The translations under genes and the position numbers were made by a program. A model generated the notes under the pieces. It saw only the letters and a program-made list of their open reading frames with translations, ran no database searches and was not told where the DNA came from. From an uncultured Eubacteriales bacterium (lineage in GTDB: Bacteria > Bacillota > Clostridia > Oscillospirales > Butyricicoccaceae), in contig USML01000070.1 of assembly GCA_900555855.1 (NCBI GenBank), forward strand, positions 1 through 9,934: a stretch of 9,934 bases of DNA. Direction: 5' to 3'. This document shows, one piece after another, positions 6,777-9,934 of this stretch (the stretch's first letter is position 1; each line of letters begins with the position of its first letter).

Positions 6777-7400
6777 TTATTCCATCGTCATTTCCCGATA
6801 AGCGCTGCGGATGATCTGGACGCAGTGGTCCAGCCCCAGCTTGCCGCTGTTCAGGCAGAGATCGTAGTTGGAAGCGTCTTCCCAGGCCTGATCGCAGTAA
6901 TGCTGGCAGTACCGGGCCCGCTGCCGGTCGATCTCCTTGACGGTGCGCTGGATGCCCTCGGGCTTGTGGCCATATTCCTCCACGGCCCGCTTGCAGCGCT
7001 CCTCCATCCCGGCGCAGATAAAGACCCGCAGCACATTGTAGTTTTTCTCCAGCACCCAGTCCGCGCAGCGGCCCACGATGACGCAGGGCCCCTTGTCTGC
7101 CAGATCCCGGATGGCCTTGGCCTCCGCCAGATACACCTGGTCGGAAAGGGAAAGCATATTGGGATTGAAGGCGCCGCTGGAGGCGGTGGTGAAATTAGTG
7201 ACGATGGAGAACAGCAGGCTCTGGGTGAGCTGCTGCTCCTGTCCGCGGATGAAGTCTACCGCCAGGCCGCTCTCCTTGGCCGCCAGGTCGATCACTTCTT
7301 TATCATAAAAGGGAATGGCAAGCTCATCCGACAGCTTGCGGCCGATCTGGCGTCCGCCGCTGCCATACTGACGACTGATGGTGATGATGCACTTTTTCAT
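6777..7400 (-). CDS. Cytidylate-kinase-like protein (Cytidylate_kin2 family)
   Basis: The 207-residue P-loop protein begins 'ITISRQYGSGGRQIGRKL' (6-23), a glycine-rich phosphate-binding loop of the kind found in the Cytidylate_kin2 family. 'IPFYDKEVIDLAA' (29-41) and 'VIVGRCADWVL' (107-117) follow. A basic lid-like segment (152-173, with R159, R161 and R163) and 'YDLCLNSGKLGLD' (179-191) match the family layout. Classical Cmk phosphorylates CMP/dCMP with ATP. Members of this sister family are common in Clostridia, often beside a true cmk, and their substrate is not established, so the name is structural. It is a single-gene unit: the predicted promoter lies about 65 nt upstream, GAGGAGG precedes the ATG by 7 nt, and a strong terminator follows. 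It is divergent from the deacetylase gene. Confidence 0.93.
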   Translation of the reverse strand: MKKCIITISRQYGSGGRQIGRKLSDELAIPFYDKEVIDLAAKESGLAVDFIRGQEQQLTQSLLFSIVTNFTTASSGAFNPNMLSLSDQVYLAEAKAIRDLADKGPCVIVGRCADWVLEKNYNVLRVFICAGMEERCKRAVEEYGHKPEGIQRTVKEIDRQRARYCQHYCDQAWEDASNYDLCLNSGKLGLDHCVQIIRSAYREMTME

Positions 7401-7462
7401 AAAAAGTCCTCCTCTCCGCGCTTTCGCGCCGGCCCTGCTGCCCTTGCTTTGCGCTCTGTTTT

Positions 7463-7491
7463 ATTTTACCGCGTTCCTGCAAAATTGTCAA
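7463..7491 (-). promoter_or_regulatory. Predicted sigma-A promoter of the cytidylate-kinase-like gene
   Basis: On the - strand TTGACA (7486-7491) is separated by exactly 17 nt from TAAAAT (7463-7468), a near-consensus vegetative promoter. The leader downstream carries a short GCGC-GAAA-GCGC hairpin (7418-7429) with a GNRA-type tetraloop, immediately before the ribosome site. Confidence 0.8.
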
Positions 7492-7557
7492 TATTTCTCA
7501 GCCCCGTCCGGCGGCATTTCCCGCGGCTGCGCCGCATAGGCTTTTTCCGGGAGGGTG

Positions 7558-8427
7558 ATGGGTTTGAAACAACGAAAACAGCTGCTGCGCCGGCTGGCGC
7601 CTGTCCTTGCGGCCCTGTGCCTTTTGCTGCCCCTGCTGCGGCCCGCCGTCCGTCAGGCCTTTGCCCCGGAGGAGGGCGTCACGCTGAACATCCTCATGTA
7701 TCACAGCATTGTCACCTCAGAGGCCAACGCCGGCCTCTACGCGGTGACGCTGGGACAGCTGGAGCAGGATCTGGCCGGGCTGAAGGCCCGCGGCTATCAT
7801 TTTGTCAGCCCGCGCATGGTGCTGGACTATACGGACGAGGGCGCTCCCCTGCCGGAAAAGCCGGTGCTGCTGACCTTTGACGACGGCTACCGCAGCAGCC
7901 TGACCCTGCTGCCGGCGCTTTTGGAGCGCTACGGCGCCTATGCGGTGGTGGCGCCGGTGGGGAGCTATTGCGACGCCGCCCTGCAGGATGACGACGGCTC
8001 CCCCCACAGCAGCATGCGCTGGGAGGACATGGCCCAGGCCGCCCGGGAGCTGCCGCGAATCACGCTGGCAAACCATTCCTATGCCCTCCATTCCACCCGG
8101 CCCCGGCTGGGCTGCAGCAGGCTGCCCGGCGAGAGCCGGGAGCACTGGCAGCAGATCTTTCTGGAGGATACGGAAAAAATGCAGCGGGCCATGGAGGAGG
8201 TCTGCGGCAGCGCGCCCTATATCTACGCCTACCCCTACGGCAGCGTTCCGGAGGGGGCCGACGCGCTCCTCCGGCAGCAGGGCTTCGCCATGACCTTCAG
8301 CTGCTATGAGCGGCCCTGCGTGCTGCGGCAGGGCGACCGGGACGGACTGTTTTCCATGGGGCGCTTCAACCGGGACGGCCGGCTGCAGAGCGCGGATTTT
8401 CTGGATCGATGGGAGGAAAAGCAATGA
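7558..8427 (+). CDS. Polysaccharide deacetylase family protein (CE4/NodB fold), exported or anchored
   Basis: The 289-residue protein has an N-terminal hydrophobic segment (about 14-30 after a KQRKQLLRR basic start) for export or anchoring. The NodB domain runs from about 42 to 250. CE4 motif 1 is L105-T-F-D-D-G110, with D108 as catalytic base and D109 as metal ligand. Motif 2 is N172-H-S-Y-A-L-H178, with H173 and H178 as metal ligands; this H-x4-H spacing recalls IcaB/PgaB-like and clostridial deacetylases. An 'AYPYG' segment (224-228) contributes to the groove. Such enzymes remove acetyl groups from N-acetylglucosamine or muramic residues of cell-wall or matrix glycans. The exact start is uncertain: the GGGAGGG at 7549-7555 is only 2-3 nt from the ATG at 7558 but 8 nt from a TTG at 7564. 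The stop overlaps the next gene as ATGA. Confidence 0.9.
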   Translation: MGLKQRKQLLRRLAPVLAALCLLLPLLRPAVRQAFAPEEGVTLNILMYHSIVTSEANAGLYAVTLGQLEQDLAGLKARGYHFVSPRMVLDYTDEGAPLPEKPVLLTFDDGYRSSLTLLPALLERYGAYAVVAPVGSYCDAALQDDDGSPHSSMRWEDMAQAARELPRITLANHSYALHSTRPRLGCSRLPGESREHWQQIFLEDTEKMQRAMEEVCGSAPYIYAYPYGSVPEGADALLRQQGFAMTFSCYERPCVLRQGDRDGLFSMGRFNRDGRLQSADFLDRWEEKQ

Positions 8428-9695
8428 TCATTCATGTAGTGAAGCCCGGCGAGACCGTGGTCTCCATCGCCGCGCAATACGGCGTTCTGCCCGATCTGCT
8501 TTCGCTGGCCAACGGCGTGGGCGGGCAGAGCCTTGTGCCGGGACAGACACTGACGGTGCGCTATCCGGCAAAGCTCCTCACGGTTCAGCCCGGCGACACG
8601 CTGTATTCCATCGCCCTGCGAGAGGGCATATCCGTGTTGCAGCTTTGGCGGTGCAACCCGTGGCTCTGGGGAACGGAGCGGCTCTACCCCGGCCAGACGC
8701 TGGTCACCGGCTATCAGCAGGAGCAGCAGAGCACGCTGCTGGTCACCGGCTATGCCTATCCCTACATCCGGGAGGATCTGCTGCGGCAGACGCTGCCCTA
8801 TCTTTCCGCCTGCATCCCCTTTACCCATGGCTTTACGCCGGAGGGCCGCCTGCTGCCCCTGGGCGACGGCGCGCTGCTGGCACTGGCCCGGCAATACGGC
8901 ACGGAAAGCTGGATGCATCTATCCACGCTGACGGAGGAGGGCGGCTTTTCCTCTGCGCTGGCAGAGGCGCTCCTGCAAAACGATGCCGCCCGGGCCCGGC
9001 TGGCAGCGGAAATCGCGGCGCAGATGGCGGAAAAGGGCTACGCCGGGCTGGATGTGGATTTTGAATATCTTCCCGGACAAAGCGCCGCGGCCTACGCCGA
9101 TTTCATCCGGCAGCTGCGGGAGGCGCTCTCGCCCGGGGGCGCTCCGGTGACGGTGGCGCTGGCGCCCAAGACCTCTGCCGGGCAAGCCGGCCTGCTCTAT
9201 GAGGGCCACGATTATGCCGCGCTGGGCGCGGCGGCGGACTATTGTCTGCTGATGACCTATGAATGGGGCTATGCCTACAGCGCGCCCATGGCCGTCTCCC
9301 CGATCCCGAAGATCCGGCAGGTACTGGACTATGCCGTCACCGCCATCCCGGCAAAAAAGCTGCTGCTGGGGATCTCCAACTACGGCTACGACTGGCCCCT
9401 GCCCTATGAACAGGGCAAGACCCGGGCCAGGAGCATCGGCTGTCAGCAGGCCATCACTATCGCCCGGGAGCACGGGGCGGAGATTTTCTTTGACGAGGCG
9501 GCCCAGGCCCCTTACTTCCGCTATACGGCGGAGGGGCGGGCCCATGAGGTCTGGTTTGAAGACGCCCGCTCCATCCGGGCCAAGCTGGGGCTGGCGGCGC
9601 AATATGGGCTGGCGGGCGTTGGCTACTGGAACCTGATGCGCCCCTTTCCGCAAAACTGGCAGGTGCTGGACGCGCTCTGCCGCATCCGCCGGTAA
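8424..9695 (+). CDS. LysM-LysM-GH18 cell-wall hydrolase, spore cortex-lytic/germination type
   Basis: This is a 423-residue protein. The start is the ATG at 8424, overlapping the upstream stop, with GGGAGG 7 nt before it; a longer frame to 8409 lacks such a site. Two LysM domains, at about 2-46 ('HVVKPGETVVSIAAQYG') and 50-94 ('LTVQPGDTLYSIALREG'), bind glycan chains. The glycoside hydrolase 18 domain occupies about 103-423. Its catalytic motif is 'GLDVDFEYLP' (208-217) with D210, D212 and E214 as proton donor. 'LLMTYEWGY' (275-283) and 'GYWNLMRPFPQNW' (400-412) close the barrel. The organisation is that of YaaH/SleL-type N-acetylglucosaminidases, which act on spore cortex. No signal peptide is seen, which fits SleL-like proteins deposited on the spore from the mother cell, but that localisation is inferred. 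Confidence 0.92.
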   Translation: MIIHVVKPGETVVSIAAQYGVLPDLLSLANGVGGQSLVPGQTLTVRYPAKLLTVQPGDTLYSIALREGISVLQLWRCNPWLWGTERLYPGQTLVTGYQQEQQSTLLVTGYAYPYIREDLLRQTLPYLSACIPFTHGFTPEGRLLPLGDGALLALARQYGTESWMHLSTLTEEGGFSSALAEALLQNDAARARLAAEIAAQMAEKGYAGLDVDFEYLPGQSAAAYADFIRQLREALSPGGAPVTVALAPKTSAGQAGLLYEGHDYAALGAAADYCLLMTYEWGYAYSAPMAVSPIPKIRQVLDYAVTAIPAKKLLLGISNYGYDWPLPYEQGKTRARSIGCQQAITIAREHGAEIFFDEAAQAPYFRYTAEGRAHEVWFEDARSIRAKLGLAAQYGLAGVGYWNLMRPFPQNWQVLDALCRIRR

Positions 9696-9712
9696 AAGTG
9701 GCAAAAAGAAAG

Positions 9713-9934
9713 AGACGCGAAAGGCGTCTGAGACTGTCGAAAAACCGCTTCGCTGGGTTTTTCTTCCCGCAAAACGAGTTTTGCGGGGCCCCATTTTATT
9801 TGATAGGCTCTGGTCGCCCGAACTACGGGCTCCCGCGCCATACGCCGCACTCGCGGCGCGGCCCAGAAGGGCCGTGGCCCCGGCCTGCGGGCCGGTTTCG
9901 CCAAATTTTTGCGAAAATTTGGCGGGTTACGGTG
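9713..9934. repeat. Hairpin-dense non-coding element, probable dispersed palindromic repeat (runs off window)
   Basis: After the GH18 stop the sequence to the window edge is a chain of inverted repeats. They are AGACGC/GCGTCT (9713-9729), GAAAAACC/GGTTTTTC (9739-9763), CCCGCAAAA/TTTTGCGGG with a CGAG loop (9766-9787), GCCCG/CGGGC (9816-9830), and CGCCGC/GCGGCG within the 9837-9862 region. Then come GGCCC/GGGCC near 9860-9874, CCGGCC/GGCCGG near 9880-9895, and an 11-bp perfect stem CGCCAAATTTT/AAAATTTGGCG (9899-9924). No convincing coding frame fits. I recall similar intergenic blocks recurring in Oscillospiraceae genomes, but copy number cannot be seen here. It may be a REP/MITE-like repeat or a structured RNA, and its first hairpins may also end the upstream transcript. 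Confidence 0.6.
9739..9765 (+). terminator. Possible terminator downstream of the deacetylase/GH18 operon
   Basis: An 8-bp stem GAAAAACC (9739-9746) against GGTTTTTC (9756-9763) encloses a loop with a small GC/GC pairing. The T-rich right arm could serve as the release tract on either strand. It lies 43 nt after the GH18 stop. The T-run is partly in the stem, so termination strength is uncertain, and it forms part of the hairpin-dense element. Confidence 0.5.

Noticed and set aside
6708..7880. 390-codon + strand frame spanning the kinase-like gene, the divergent promoter region and the start of the deacetylase gene
   Set aside because: It crosses a terminator and a promoter, has no recognisable domain, and overlaps two real genes.
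9623..9904. 93-codon - strand frame across the end of the GH18 gene and the hairpin-rich region
   Set aside because: Its Arg/Pro-rich translation follows the palindromic repeat and enters the coding part of the GH18 gene antisense; it is likely a spurious product of the repeat.

Overview
The window looks like chromosomal DNA of a GC-rich, spore-forming member of the Clostridia, most likely Oscillospiraceae/Ruminococcaceae-like. The evidence is strong AGGAGG-type ribosome binding sites before most genes, two near-consensus sigma-A promoters, a DUF5685/J-domain gene pair, a cytidylate-kinase-like protein of the Cytidylate_kin2 type, and a LysM-GH18 protein of the spore-germination class. No phage, plasmid or defence gene was recognised. 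Nine complete genes and one truncated gene fill almost all of the window, with very short gaps.

Left block (+ strand, 1-1690): the C-terminal end of an unrecognised protein, a membrane-anchored N-acetylmuramoyl-L-alanine amidase and a VanZ-family membrane protein. They overlap by 8 and 4 nt and end at a strong bidirectional terminator. This is a cell-envelope operon.

Central block (- strand, read from 6661 down to 1701): a sigma-A promoter drives a small zinc-ribbon membrane protein, a DUF5685 protein and a J-domain protein with a cysteine-rich tail. After a 112-nt gap with no obvious terminator come a CNNM/CorC-type transporter with CBS domains (TTG start) and a MATE efflux transporter. The first three genes form the least-understood unit and are the best candidate for an undescribed system. 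The DUF5685 protein carries two Asp-rich motifs spaced like those of squalene/phytoene-synthase-type isoprenoid synthases. The J protein ends in a cluster of seven cysteines finishing in -CC.

Right block: a cytidylate-kinase-like gene (- strand) with its own promoter and terminator diverges from a + strand pair. That pair is a polysaccharide deacetylase (CE4) translationally coupled to a two-LysM plus GH18 cell-wall hydrolase, suggesting joint remodelling of peptidoglycan, possibly of the spore cortex. Downstream, from about 9713 to the right edge, non-coding sequence is packed with consecutive perfect or near-perfect hairpins. It looks like a dispersed palindromic repeat or structured intergenic element.

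Many very long antisense reading frames, up to 893 codons, exist in this window. They are composition shadows of the real genes and were rejected.
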